A stretch of DNA of 64,000 nucleotides, taken from Saccharibacillus kuerlensis DSM 22868 (GTDB lineage Bacteria; Bacillota; Bacilli; Paenibacillales; Paenibacillaceae). The notes under the pieces are model-generated. The model was given only the letters and a program-made list of their open reading frames with translations. It was not told where the DNA came from and made no database searches. This document shows positions 33,259-42,630 of the stretch, piece by piece. A program made the position numbers and the translations under genes. How positions within the stretch are numbered: position 1 is the stretch's first letter; each line of letters opens with the position of its first letter. Location: the NCBI RefSeq assembly GCF_000378145.1, contig NZ_KB899289.1:1-64000 (forward strand), written 5' to 3'.

Positions 33259-34354
33259 CAATCCCAAAAAAATAATCGGACCAGAAGGTGAGTGCGCCGA
33301 GTTGGCAGCAGTCTCCGGAGTCGATGCAGCAGTTGACGGGCATAAAGAGTCTGAGGAAACCGCATCCAGTGGTGTTTCTTCCTCTTCTTTGTCTTCCAAG
33401 CCCAAACTTCTCGTTCTGATCGGTCCAACTGCGGTAGGCAAGACCAGGCTCAGCATTGAAATAGCCAAAGCTTTCTCCTGCGAGATCATCTCGGGCGACT
33501 CCATGCAGGTATATCGGGGCATGGATGTCGGCACGGCCAAAATTTCGGAAGCGGAGATGGAAGGTGTGCCGCATCATCTGATCGATATTCATGATCCTGA
33601 CGACCCTTTTTCCGTTTCGGAGTTCCAGGAACGTTGTGATGCCCTGATTCCGGAGATTACGGCTCGCGGCAATGTGCCGTTTATTGTGGGAGGAACAGGA
33701 CTGTATATCGAATCGTTCTGCTATCGCTATGAGTTTGCGGAAAGCGGAGCGGACGAGGAGTTTCGACGTGAACAAGCTCAATTTGCGGAAACTTATGGCA
33801 CGGAAGCGCTGCACGACAGGCTGCGGGAGATTGATCCGGAGTCGGCTGCACGTCTCCATCCTAACGATACCCGCCGCGTCATAAGAGCTTTGGAAATTTA
33901 TAAGCTGACGGGAGAAACGCTGTCGGAGCGACTTGCGGGACAAAAAAAGACCACACCTTACGACCTATGTCTGATCGGTTTGACAATGGACCGTCAAATG
34001 CTATATAACCGTATTGAAGAGCGAATCGACCAAATGATGGAACAAGGATTGATTGAAGAAGTAAGGGCTTTGCAGGACCGCGGATACACGCCGGATATGG
34101 TTTCCATGCAGGGTCTCGGCTACAAAGAAATCTGGCCGTATCTGAACGGATCGACGACGCTCGAAGAAGCGGTGTACCGATTGAAGCGGGACACTCGGCA
34201 TTTCGCCAAGCGGCAGCTTTCCTGGTTCCGTCACATGCACGACATCCAATGGGTGGACGTTTCCGAACCGGAAAACTTTTCTGCAATTTACGAGAAGGTT
34301 CATGGTATAATTACGGGAAGGTTTAGCTCCGATTTTGAACAAAAACGACAGTAA
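33251..34354 (+). CDS. miaA: tRNA dimethylallyltransferase
   Basis: Adds a dimethylallyl group to adenosine 37 of UNN-reading tRNAs. The P-loop LVLIGPTAVGKTRLS is at about 54-68. ISGDSMQVYRGMDVGTAK, PHHLIDI, VGGTGLYIESF and the C-terminal QGLGYKEIW complete the family pattern. A TTG at 33251, nine bases after GGAG, is the only start with a ribosome-binding site and overlaps the upstream stop. It adds a Glu/Ser-rich leader of about 50 residues that MiaA normally lacks (367 versus about 310-320 residues). hfq follows 23 bases later. Confidence 0.94.
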   Translation: MTDNPKKIIGPEGECAELAAVSGVDAAVDGHKESEETASSGVSSSSLSSKPKLLVLIGPTAVGKTRLSIEIAKAFSCEIISGDSMQVYRGMDVGTAKISEAEMEGVPHHLIDIHDPDDPFSVSEFQERCDALIPEITARGNVPFIVGGTGLYIESFCYRYEFAESGADEEFRREQAQFAETYGTEALHDRLREIDPESAARLHPNDTRRVIRALEIYKLTGETLSERLAGQKKTTPYDLCLIGLTMDRQMLYNRIEERIDQMMEQGLIEEVRALQDRGYTPDMVSMQGLGYKEIWPYLNGSTTLEEAVYRLKRDTRHFAKRQLSWFRHMHDIQWVDVSEPENFSAIYEKVHGIITGRFSSDFEQKRQ

Positions 34355-34377
34355 AATGACAATTGGGGGTACCGGTT

Positions 34378-34623
34378 ATGAACAAATCCATTAATATTCA
34401 AGACACGTTCCTGAACCAACTGCGCAAAGAGAATATCCCTGCAACGGTTTATCTGACCAACGGTTTTCAAATTCGGGGCACGATTAAGGCGTTTGACAAC
34501 TTCACAATTGTGATCGACAGCGATGGACGTCAGCAAATGGTGTACAAACACGCCATTTCTACCTTTATGCCGCAGCGTAACGTATCCCTGACTCAGCAGG
34601 AAAGCACATTAGGAGAGCAGTAA
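34378..34623 (+). CDS. hfq: RNA chaperone Hfq
   Basis: 81 residues with the Sm1 motif [38 protein letters not shown], and Sm2 [10 protein letters not shown]. The conserved Gln in the first helix and the YKH pocket residues for RNA are present. The ATG at 34378 follows GGGGG; an in-frame TTG 15 bases earlier lies before that site. It follows miaA as in most bacteria. The C-terminal tail is short, as usual in Bacillota. Confidence 0.95.
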   Translation: MNKSINIQDTFLNQLRKENIPATVYLTNGFQIRGTIKAFDNFTIVIDSDGRQQMVYKHAISTFMPQRNVSLTQQESTLGEQ

Positions 34624-34721
34624 TAGGTAGGCGCTGCATACGGTGTCGCATGCTTTACTCTTTTTGATTTTTTATGTCTCCAACGTTAACAAAGGGATGA
34701 CAAACCTGTAATAGCCTTTTT

Positions 34722-34747
34722 TGAAACTTTTCGTGTAAAGTAACGTC
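34722..34747 (+). promoter_or_regulatory. ECF sigma-factor type promoter before the PBP gene
   Basis: TGAAAC, a 16-base spacer and CGTC match the -35/-10 consensus of Bacillus ECF sigma factors of the SigM/SigX/SigW group. It lies 117 bases before the chosen PBP start and suggests envelope-stress control. Confidence 0.55.
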
Positions 34748-34863
34748 TAAATCAATAGTTTACGATGAGAGCAACCTTTACGGGTTGTTCTTTTCGTTAG
34801 TTGAAACAGCCAGATATAGAGCTTACGGCTGCAAAGAAAGCAAAAGGGGTGTCATCAAATACT

Positions 34864-37656
34864 ATGCCTAATCCACAACTGAGCCGCTCCAATCGGACAA
34901 GCGGAGCAAGCGGCGGAGGTAACGGCGGCGGTAAAAAGCCTCCGGCAAAGAAGAAAGCTTCTTCCAAAAAGAAGAAAATCACAGGTAAACGCGTTTTTTG
35001 GACGTTATTTTTTACAGCTGCATTTGCAGTATTGTGTGCACTTGGCGGCTACTTGATCGTCACGGTAAACGGTGAAAGAATTCTTGCAGAAAATAAAGAT
35101 AAGATCGATATCAAAGCGCCGACAGTCATCTATGACCGTACAGGTGTACAGATTGGCGAAATCAAGATCCAGCGTGGTGAATCTGTAGAAGCACAGGATA
35201 TTCCGGAACTTGTTAAAGATGCTTTTGTAGCAACTGAAGATAAACGCTTCTTTGAACATTCCGGCGTCGATTTAAGATCGATTGGTCGGGCAGCAGTACG
35301 GGATATTATTGCACGTTCCGCCGTCGAAGGCGGAAGTACGATTACCCAGCAGCTCGCAAAAAACATTTTCCTGTCTGCAGACAAAACGTTTTTCCGCAAA
35401 GCGACGGAAGTGTCAATTGCACTCGCATTGGAACGGCAGTATTCCAAAGATGAAATTCTCGCCATGTATCTTAATCGGATTTCGTTCGGCGGTCAGTATT
35501 ACGGGATCAAGGCTGCTTCCGAGCGTTACTTTGGTAAAAGTGATCTGAATAAGCTGGAGCTGTGGGAAATCGCGACGCTTGCGGCGATGCCGAAGGCGCC
35601 AACACGATATAATCCGATCGCAAATCCGGATAAGTCGAAGGAACGCCGTGCTGTTGTACTCCAGCTGATGTATGAGCAGGGATATATTACGGAGGCAGAG
35701 CGTGACAAAGCGAAGGAAGTGGATTACAGCTATACACCGCCGGAAACGAAGGAAACTCATTATCGGGCGTTCATCGATTACGTGCTGCAGGAAGCCGAAG
35801 ATGCGACTGCGTTAACTGAAGATGACCTTAACCGCGGTGGTTACAAAATTTATACGTCGATGGACGCCAAAGCCCAGCAGACGCTGGAAGAAGCGTTCAA
35901 GGACGATTCGCTGTTCGAACAAAGTCCCGATGACCAGCCAGTACAGGCTTCGATGACCATTACAAATAACCAGAATGGTAGTATTGTAGCTATGCTGGGA
36001 GCTCGGAATTATCATAAAGGCGACTTTAACCGGGCGGTTAACAGCCGCAGGCAGCCGGGTTCGGCTTTCAAGCCGATCGCCTCTTATGCGCCGGCGCTTG
36101 AAACGGGTCAATTTACTACAAACTCTCAACTCAGCAACGAGCAGCAGAGCTTTGGGAACTACAGCCCGAAGAACTTGCACGGCTACAGCCAAAGCGTTTC
36201 GATGAAAGACGCTTTGTCGGAGTCGATGAATATCCCGGCCGTATGGCTGCTTAATCAGATTGGGATTGAAACCGGATATCAGTTTGCCAAATCTCTCGGC
36301 ATTCCATTAACCGAAGAAGATCGCAATCTGGCTCTTGCGCTTGGAGGTCTTCAGAAGGGAACCAATACACTGGAGATGGCTCAAGCTTACAATTCCTTCG
36401 CTAATGGAGGGGAATTTATCAGCGCATATGCAATCAAGTCGATCAAGGATTCCAATGAAGTTGAGATTTACAGTCGAATCGACAATAGGAAGCAGGTTAT
36501 GAGCCCTCAGACAGCTTACGATATGACAACCATGATGAAGAGTGTTGTCAGCGATGGTACAGGTCGCAAAGCCGATATCGGACGTCCGCTGGCCGGCAAG
36601 ACCGGTACAACGCAGAGCGGAATTGAAGGCAATAGCTCAAACCGGGACGTCTGGTTTGTAGGCTATACTCCCGAATGGACGGGAGCTGTATGGATGGGCT
36701 ATGACAAGCCTGATAGCACACACATGCTTAAGAACAGCAGCGGCTTGGCTGCCACCATGTTTGCACGCGTAATGAAAGAAGCGCTCGAAGGCGTTCCAGT
36801 TACCGACTTTAAAGCACCGGATGCTCCGGCTTCAGAGCCGGTAGAGGCTCCGGAACCTGTAGAACCGGTACAAACGGAACCGGTGGGAGCACCGACAGGG
36901 CTGGTCGCTTCCTACGATGTGGCCGGCGAGAGAGTCGCATTGTCCTGGCAGCCGGTAGATGGGCCGAATGTTCGTTACCGCCTTTACCGTCAGGAATCGT
37001 CCGAAGCTCAACCTTCTCTATTGACGGAAGGTTTGTCATCAGCATCGGTTACGGATCCAAGCGCCCTGTCGGGACTGACGTACAGTTATGCGGTAACGGC
37101 TTATCGGGCTGGTGAAGAGCCGATCGTCGAGTCTGCTGCTTCAAACACGGTCAGCCTGACTGTACCTGCAGATGATAATCTGGAAGAGGATTTGCCGGAA
37201 GAAACCGTTCCTTCGGAAGAAGAACCTGAAGAACCTGCTGAAGTCCCGGATGAAGAACCGGTAACACCGCCGGTAGATAACAGCGGGCAAAACGGAGACG
37301 CAAACGGGAGTCAAGGCAATGGCAATAACGGAAATGGTAATAACGGAAATGGTAACAACGGCAATGGCAATAATGGCAACGGCAACGGCAACGGCAACGG
37401 CAATGGTAATAACGGTAATGGCAATGGCAATAGCGGCGGCGATTCGACCGGCGGAGAGAATCCGGATTCGGGTACTGAAGCTCCCGCAGAAGGAGAAACT
37501 TCTGTACCCGGCACTGTTGTTCCAGACGCACCGGCGGATCAGACGCAGCCAGAGCCTGTGCCGGATTCGTCATCGGATCCAAGCGTTCAGACGACCGATC
37601 CAACTGCCGAGGACGGTGCCGCGGTAAATCCGGACGGAACGTCTACCCAGCCGTAA
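34864..37656 (+). CDS. Class A penicillin-binding protein (PBP1A type)
   Basis: Bifunctional peptidoglycan synthase. The order is a Lys/Gly-rich cytoplasmic tail, a membrane anchor (VFWTLFFTAAFAVLCALGGYLIV), a GT51 glycosyltransferase (EDKRFFEHSGVD; GGSTITQQLAKN), and a transpeptidase with Ser-x-x-Lys (GSAFKPI), SMN and KTGTT motifs. A fibronectin type III domain (about 680-765) follows, then a Glu/Pro-rich stretch, an Asn-Gly repeat and a Pro/Asp-rich end. The ATG at 34864 has AGGGG about 14 bases upstream; a TTG at 34801 without a site is the alternative. The 930 residues include about 270 beyond the catalytic core. Confidence 0.9.
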   Translation: MPNPQLSRSNRTSGASGGGNGGGKKPPAKKKASSKKKKITGKRVFWTLFFTAAFAVLCALGGYLIVTVNGERILAENKDKIDIKAPTVIYDRTGVQIGEIKIQRGESVEAQDIPELVKDAFVATEDKRFFEHSGVDLRSIGRAAVRDIIARSAVEGGSTITQQLAKNIFLSADKTFFRKATEVSIALALERQYSKDEILAMYLNRISFGGQYYGIKAASERYFGKSDLNKLELWEIATLAAMPKAPTRYNPIANPDKSKERRAVVLQLMYEQGYITEAERDKAKEVDYSYTPPETKETHYRAFIDYVLQEAEDATALTEDDLNRGGYKIYTSMDAKAQQTLEEAFKDDSLFEQSPDDQPVQASMTITNNQNGSIVAMLGARNYHKGDFNRAVNSRRQPGSAFKPIASYAPALETGQFTTNSQLSNEQQSFGNYSPKNLHGYSQSVSMKDALSESMNIPAVWLLNQIGIETGYQFAKSLGIPLTEEDRNLALALGGLQKGTNTLEMAQAYNSFANGGEFISAYAIKSIKDSNEVEIYSRIDNRKQVMSPQTAYDMTTMMKSVVSDGTGRKADIGRPLAGKTGTTQSGIEGNSSNRDVWFVGYTPEWTGAVWMGYDKPDSTHMLKNSSGLAATMFARVMKEALEGVPVTDFKAPDAPASEPVEAPEPVEPVQTEPVGAPTGLVASYDVAGERVALSWQPVDGPNVRYRLYRQESSEAQPSLLTEGLSSASVTDPSALSGLTYSYAVTAYRAGEEPIVESAASNTVSLTVPADDNLEEDLPEETVPSEEEPEEPAEVPDEEPVTPPVDNSGQNGDANGSQGNGNNGNGNNGNGNNGNGNNGNGNGNGNGNGNNGNGNGNSGGDSTGGENPDSGTEAPAEGETSVPGTVVPDAPADQTQPEPVPDSSSDPSVQTTDPTAEDGAAVNPDGTSTQP
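37315..37432 (+). repeat. Asn-Gly codon repeat in the PBP gene
   Basis: About 40 codons of alternating AAY and GGY, some with doubled AAY, encode NGN/NNG repeats. The DNA is a degenerate 6/15-base tandem repeat prone to length change. Confidence 0.8.
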
Positions 37657-37739
37657 TTTTCAACGAAATTACAGTATAAAGCAGTATACAGTGTTGGTCT
37701 GCATATGCAGTTAAAGAACTACTGTCGATAAAATCAATC

Positions 37740-37778
37740 AAGCTTCGGAAGCCGGAAACGGCTTTCCGAAGCTTTTTT
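37740..37778 (+). terminator. Terminator after the PBP gene
   Basis: AAGCTTCGGAAGCCG pairs with CGGCTTTCCGAAGCTT (one bulge, GAAA-like loop) and is followed by TTTT. Confidence 0.85.
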
Positions 37779-37895
37779 GCCATATTTTCGCTCAAAACGG
37801 GTAATGTAAGGCATGAGCAAGCCAGTTCTTTTGTGAAGTGGCCCGAGAATGTGATAAGCTTGATTCAAATGGAGAATGGAAAGGGTCGGTTCCCT

Positions 37896-38447
37896 ATGAA
37901 ACGTAAATTTGCTGACAGAGCCAACTGGCGGCGCGTAACCGACCGGAGATTTTTGTGCCGGTATATCGACAGCCGCCGTTTTACAGGCTACGTAACCTTG
38001 TACAACATGCTCAAGCTGAAGGAACCGCTGATGAAAACGTATGGAGGACTCACGTTTTGTGTGGCCGACAAAGGTTATTCTTGGCTGCAGTATTTTCCCA
38101 AGGATGCCCATTTCATCGTCACGACTATGTTTAATGAAAAAAGGGAAGTCGTGGAGTGGTATATCGATATCTGCAAATCGCAGGGCGTAACGGATCAAGG
38201 GGTACCCTGGTTTGACGATCTGTATCTGGATATCGTCGTATTGGGCGATGGAACGGTCTTCTTGCTTGATGAAGACGAGTTGGATGACGCATTGCGGCGC
38301 GGAGTCATTACGGAAGCGGACTATGCGTTGGCTACGAGAACGGCGCACGGTTTGCTGCGAATGATCGATGCCCATGCTTTTCCGTATTTCCGGCTTTCAA
38401 TCGAGCATCGCAGAAGACTGTTCCCGGCCTCGGCGCTCAAGGTCTGA
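37896..38447 (+). CDS. DUF402 family protein
   Basis: 183 residues from the ATG at 37896, which has GGAAAGGG 10-15 bases upstream. The DUF402 signature is visible: YSWLQYFP, VVEWYIDIC and VPWFDDLYLDIVVLGDGTVFLLDEDEL, an acidic metal-binding loop shared with NtdP-type nucleoside phosphatases and FAU-1-like RNA-binding proteins. The N-terminus is basic (MKRKFADRANWRR). Members act on nucleoside phosphates or RNA; which applies here cannot be read. The YdcF-like gene follows 51 bases later. Confidence 0.82.
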   Translation: MKRKFADRANWRRVTDRRFLCRYIDSRRFTGYVTLYNMLKLKEPLMKTYGGLTFCVADKGYSWLQYFPKDAHFIVTTMFNEKREVVEWYIDICKSQGVTDQGVPWFDDLYLDIVVLGDGTVFLLDEDELDDALRRGVITEADYALATRTAHGLLRMIDAHAFPYFRLSIEHRRRLFPASALKV

Positions 38448-38498
38448 GTACGCAGGCGGATGTAAAGGAACGATGGAAGTGAAAGGGGAAGTTGGAAA

Positions 38499-39179
38499 GT
38501 GCTCCATAAAAAGCGGGCGGACGCGTTTCTTGGCGCCGGACCGGTACGTATGCCGATCCGGCGCAGTAAAAGCGATCGTTGGAAAAAGCGTCTTTTTGTC
38601 ACATTGTTGCTTGGGCTGATTCTCTTTGCAGCATGGGTGCTCTATATCCAAATTCGTATCGGACAAGGAACGTCGCTGGCGCAGGAGCACAAGACGGATG
38701 TGGCAATCGTACTGGGCGCCCGGCTCTGGAACAATAAGCCAAGCCCTGCTCTAAAAGAGCGTTTGGATGCCGTTTATGCGGGCTATAGGAGTGGTGAATA
38801 TCCGATGCTTGTTGTCAGCGGCGGACTCGATAGTCCAGAAATGAAACTCACCGAAGCGGAAGGCATGGCTGAATATTTGCAAAAACTCGGCATTCCGAAA
38901 GAACACATTTTGCTGGAAAACGAAGCAACAAGCACATATGAAAACCTGCTGTTTAGCCGGAGGATCATGGAAGAATACGGGATGCAGACGGCGACAATCG
39001 TTACCCATCAATTTCATGGTGCAAGAGCACGGGACATTGCGGAATTTTTGCATTATGAAGATCCACAGTTTATCGTTACCCCTACGAGAGAGCTCAACCT
39101 TTGGCAGACACGCGGGCGAGAAACGCTTGCTTTTACCAAATGGCTGTTCACCAAGATGACATTGCCAGACGGCAAATAA
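38499..39179 (+). CDS. YdcF/SanA-like DUF218 membrane protein
   Basis: 226 residues. A single membrane anchor at about 31-51 (LFVTLLLGLILFAAWVLYI) is followed by the DUF218 domain: DVAIVLGARLWNNKPSPALKERLDAVYAGYRSG, LVVSGGLDSPEMKLTEAEGM, EHILLENEATSTYENL and THQFHGARARDIAEF. The domain is extracytoplasmic and linked to envelope integrity (SanA) but has no firm biochemical role. The GTG at 38499 has GGGGA nine bases upstream. Confidence 0.85.
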   Translation: MLHKKRADAFLGAGPVRMPIRRSKSDRWKKRLFVTLLLGLILFAAWVLYIQIRIGQGTSLAQEHKTDVAIVLGARLWNNKPSPALKERLDAVYAGYRSGEYPMLVVSGGLDSPEMKLTEAEGMAEYLQKLGIPKEHILLENEATSTYENLLFSRRIMEEYGMQTATIVTHQFHGARARDIAEFLHYEDPQFIVTPTRELNLWQTRGRETLAFTKWLFTKMTLPDGK

Positions 39180-39274
39180 TCGGGGATAATGGGAAGCCGG
39201 GTTTTTCAAAATGCTGCCGAAGCTTCGGTTTATAAGCATGAAAAATCCCATACGAACAGAAGGAGAACAACAGT

Positions 39275-40561
39275 ATGCGAAATACAACTCACGATACATC
39301 GGCGGAAGAGCGCCCAAGAGCGGTTCTGGTCAGCCTGGTAACCGACGACGTCAAGCGCTCGGGAATCGATCCCGTCTACTCGCTTGAAGAACTGGTAGCT
39401 CTTGCCGAAACGGCCGGAGTCGAAGTTCTGACGAACATGGTACAAAATCGGGAAAAGAAAGATACCAAGTGGTTTATCGGTAAGGGGAAAGTGCAGGAAC
39501 TGAAATTGATCGCGGACGAATTAGGTGCAAACACGGCGATTTTCGATCAGGAACTTTCAGGAGCGCAGGTGCGCAATCTTGAAGAAGAGCTGGATTTGAA
39601 AATCATCGATCGTACGCAGTTAATTCTGGACATATTCGCCCAGCGTGCCAAAACGCGCGAAGGGATCATTCAGGTTGAACTTGCACAGCTCAGCTATCTG
39701 CTTCCGCGCTTGTCGGGTCAGGGACGCAATCTCTCGAGACTTGGCGGCGGGATCGGCTCACGCGGACCGGGTGAAAGTAAGCTGGAGACGGACCGCAGAC
39801 ATATTCGTGGACGGATTGACGAGCTCAAACGCCAGATCGGCGAAGTCGAGAAGCATCGTACTATGCAGCGTCAGCGCCGCAAAAAAAGCGGAGCCGTGCA
39901 GGTTGCTTTAGTAGGCTATACCAACGCGGGCAAATCTACAATCCTGCGTCAGCTGACCAATGCCGACGTCTATGTGCAGAATCAGCTGTTTGCAACACTG
40001 GACCCGACCTCGAGAACGTTGGAACTGCCGGGCGGTCGTGAAATCGTACTGACCGATACGGTAGGGTTTATCCAAAATCTGCCGCACAACCTGATAGCTG
40101 CATTCCGTGCGACGCTTGAGGAAGTAAATGAGGCGGATTTGGTTCTGCATGTTGTAGACGCTTCCTCCGATATGCTGGAAGACCAGATGAAGGTCGTAGA
40201 GAGCATTATGGAGGAGCTGGGCGCAGGCGGAAAGCCGCAGATTCGGATTTATAACAAAAAGGATCTCTGCACACCGGAACAGCTGGAACTGCTGCCTGAG
40301 GATGAGCATAATTTGCGTCTGAATGCTTATGACGAGAAAGATCAGGAGAAGCTCTTGAATCGTCTGCAGGAAGAGCTGACGGGCGGTACGGTTACGTATC
40401 GAATTCCGGCAGCCCGTGGTGATCTGACTTCTCAGCTCTACAAGATTGGCGAAGTTGTTACGCAGGAATTTGATGAAGAAGATGTATTATACGAAGTACG
40501 ACTGCACAAGGGCGAAGCTGAAAAGTACGGCCATCTGCTGGAAGAATACAAAGTTCGATAA
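39275..40561 (+). CDS. hflX: Ribosome-associated GTPase HflX
   Basis: Splits or rescues stalled ribosomes. The N-terminal HflX domain (GKGKVQELKLIADELGANTAIFD; LEEELDLKIIDRTQLILDIFAQRA) is followed by the basic linker GGGIGSRGPGESKLETDRR and the GTPase domain: G1 VGYTNAGKST, G3 DTVGF, G4 NKKD. Length 428 residues is normal. AGAAGGAG precedes the ATG. Together with ynbB-glnR-glnA this keeps the Bacillus subtilis ynbA-ynbB-glnR-glnA order. Confidence 0.95.
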   Translation: MRNTTHDTSAEERPRAVLVSLVTDDVKRSGIDPVYSLEELVALAETAGVEVLTNMVQNREKKDTKWFIGKGKVQELKLIADELGANTAIFDQELSGAQVRNLEEELDLKIIDRTQLILDIFAQRAKTREGIIQVELAQLSYLLPRLSGQGRNLSRLGGGIGSRGPGESKLETDRRHIRGRIDELKRQIGEVEKHRTMQRQRRKKSGAVQVALVGYTNAGKSTILRQLTNADVYVQNQLFATLDPTSRTLELPGGREIVLTDTVGFIQNLPHNLIAAFRATLEEVNEADLVLHVVDASSDMLEDQMKVVESIMEELGAGGKPQIRIYNKKDLCTPEQLELLPEDEHNLRLNAYDEKDQEKLLNRLQEELTGGTVTYRIPAARGDLTSQLYKIGEVVTQEFDEEDVLYEVRLHKGEAEKYGHLLEEYKVR

Positions 40562-40786
40562 TAGATAAAAACTGCCGCTCCCTGTCTTGGCGAAAAAGGG
40601 AGTGGTTTAAACTGTAATAAGAATCTTCTGAACACCGAAGCGGCAACCTTACGCAAGTGTGACGCGTTAATCATGCAAAGTGTCAGCTCTTTGTCTGACA
40701 TCAGAAGTGATGAGCGTGTCTGGATGGAGAGGTTTGCAAAGCGTTGGCAGATTGAATCGTAAATGAGAAGGACGGAATGGTAAGCG

Positions 40787-42040
40787 ATGAAAACTTTTGA
40801 TACTCAAATCGAGCAGTGGAAAAAAGAAGCGGAAGAGCTGGTCAAATCCCGCTTTGATGTAGTAGATACAATTGTCGAGCATAACCAATGGAAAGTAATC
40901 GAGGCTTTCCGCGCGTGTAAAGTCAGCGATTATCATTTTAATCCTTCTACGGGTTATGCTTACAATGATCGCGGTAGAGAAGTGCTGGACGAACTGTATG
41001 CCAAAGTTTTTGGCGCGGAAGCGGCGCTGGTACGTCCACATTTTGCTTCGGGTACGCATACGATTTCGACCGCGCTGTTTGGTGTGCTGCGTCCTGGCGA
41101 CGAGCTGCTCTATATTACCGGGACACCTTACGATACGCTGCATAAAGTCATTGGCAAAAAAGGCGACGGCACAGGATCTCTCGCCGATTTCGGTATCGGA
41201 TATCGGGAAGCCGATTTACTTGAAGATGGCGGAATCGACTGGAATGAAGTAGCTCGTCAGATCACACCCAACACCCGGGTTATCGGCATTCAGCGATCTC
41301 GCGGATACGCTTGGCGTCTGCCATTTACGGTAGACGAAATTGGAACAATGACGCGAAAGGTCAAGGAAATGTGTCCGCAGGCTGTCGTATTTGTAGACAA
41401 CTGCTATGGCGAATTTACGGAAAAGATCGAACCGACGGAAGTCGGGGTGGATCTGATGGCCGGCTCGCTGATCAAGAACCCGGGTGGTGGTCTGGCAGAA
41501 ACCGGGGGTTACATTTGCGGGCGCAAAGATCTGGTCGATCTGGCCGCGTATCGCCTGACAGCACCCGGGATTGGAGCGGAAGTCGGCGCAATGCTCGGCA
41601 CAACAAGAGGGATCTATCAAGGACTTTATATGGCACCAACCATTGTCGGACAGGCTGTGAAAGGAAGTATTTTTGCCGCTGCAATGTTTGAAATCGCCGG
41701 CTTCAGCAGCAGTCCCGCTTGGGATGCGACAAGAACGGATTTGATTCAGGCTGTCGTATTTGAGCGCGAAGAACAGCTGATTGCTTTTGTGCAGGGCGTT
41801 CAGCTGGCAGCGGCAGTAGATAGCCATGTCGTTCCGGAACCTTGGGATATGCCAGGTTACGAACATCCTGTCATCATGGCGGCAGGAACGTTTATCCAGG
41901 GCGGAAGTTTGGAATTGTCAGCGGATGCTCCGATTCGGAAACCTTATATCGGCTATATGCAGGGTGGATTAACCTACTCTCATGTGAAATATGGGGTACT
42001 GAATGCCCTTCAGACACTTTTTGACCGCAATTTACTGTAA
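40787..42040 (+). CDS. ynbB: PLP-dependent methionine gamma-lyase family protein (YnbB, 'aluminium resistance')
   Basis: 417 residues of the YnbB family within the Cys/Met-metabolism PLP enzymes. Substrate phosphate binding segment ASGTHTISTALFG, VVFVDNCYGEFTE with the PLP-pairing Asp, and AGSLIKNPGGGLAETGGYI with the Schiff-base Lys. The family function is uncertain despite the name. GGAATGG precedes the ATG. Its stop codon lies inside the GlnR box of the next gene. Confidence 0.9.
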   Translation: MKTFDTQIEQWKKEAEELVKSRFDVVDTIVEHNQWKVIEAFRACKVSDYHFNPSTGYAYNDRGREVLDELYAKVFGAEAALVRPHFASGTHTISTALFGVLRPGDELLYITGTPYDTLHKVIGKKGDGTGSLADFGIGYREADLLEDGGIDWNEVARQITPNTRVIGIQRSRGYAWRLPFTVDEIGTMTRKVKEMCPQAVVFVDNCYGEFTEKIEPTEVGVDLMAGSLIKNPGGGLAETGGYICGRKDLVDLAAYRLTAPGIGAEVGAMLGTTRGIYQGLYMAPTIVGQAVKGSIFAAAMFEIAGFSSSPAWDATRTDLIQAVVFEREEQLIAFVQGVQLAAAVDSHVVPEPWDMPGYEHPVIMAAGTFIQGGSLELSADAPIRKPYIGYMQGGLTYSHVKYGVLNALQTLFDRNLL

Positions 42041-42052
42041 GTTAACCTAACA
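42036..42052. promoter_or_regulatory. GlnR box
   Basis: TGTAAGTTAACCTAACA fits TGTNA-N7-TNACA exactly and sits immediately upstream of the -35 of the glnR promoter, overlapping the ynbB stop. Confidence 0.75.
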
Positions 42053-42057
42053 CATCA

Positions 42058-42086
42058 TTGACGCTTCCTATCAGGATATGTACAAT
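42058..42086 (+). promoter_or_regulatory. Sigma-A promoter of glnR-glnA
   Basis: TTGACG, a 17-base spacer and TACAAT form a near-consensus promoter five bases after the GlnR box. Confidence 0.75.
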
Positions 42087-42216
42087 AAGAGAGAGAATAA
42101 GGTTGGCTTCGAAACGACAACGCTGGATGACAGGGTGCTCTGCGCCCGGAGTATTCGTGATTGCAGTTTGTTTCGACAGTGAACCGAGAAAAGTACATTG
42201 GAAGGTTGATGAATAC

Positions 42217-42630
42217 ATGGGCGACGATATTCGCAGAAATATGGCCTTGTTCCCAATAGGCATTGTAATGAAATTAACTGATTTGTCCGCGCGGCAGATC
42301 CGCTATTATGAGCAGCACAGCTTGATCGTTCCGGCGCGTACGTCGGGCAATCAACGATTGTTCTCGTTCAACGACGTAGAGCGTCTTCTTGAGATCAAGG
42401 CACTGATTGAGAAAGGCGTTAACATCGCGGGCATCAAGCAGGTCATGAATCCTGTAACCAAGGAGTCCGAAGAAGCTACAGTTCTGAACGCTGCGACCGA
42501 AGAGAAACGCAAGGAACTTTCCGATTCGCAGCTTCACCGTATGCTTAAGCAGCAGCTGGTTTCCGGTAAGAAGCCGGGTCAAGTCTCGCTAATTCAAGGA
42601 GAGCTGTCCCGATTCTTTAATAGAAAATAA
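42217..42630 (+). CDS. glnR: MerR-family nitrogen regulator GlnR
   Basis: Represses glutamine synthetase when glutamine is abundant. 137 residues: ALFPIGIVMKLTDLSARQIRYYEQHSL is the MerR winged helix, followed by QRLFSFNDVERLLEIKALIEKGVN and a C-terminal tail (HRMLKQQLVSGKK...LSRFF) that in GlnR communicates with feedback-inhibited glutamine synthetase. The ATG at 42217 follows GGAAGG by 11 bases. A GlnR box and promoter lie 165 bases upstream, so the operon is autoregulated. Confidence 0.93.
   Translation: MGDDIRRNMALFPIGIVMKLTDLSARQIRYYEQHSLIVPARTSGNQRLFSFNDVERLLEIKALIEKGVNIAGIKQVMNPVTKESEEATVLNAATEEKRKELSDSQLHRMLKQQLVSGKKPGQVSLIQGELSRFFNRK

Noticed and set aside
40590-40625. Terminator after hflX
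   Set aside because: A partial CCGCTCCCT/AGGGAGTGG stem has no T-tract on the plus strand.
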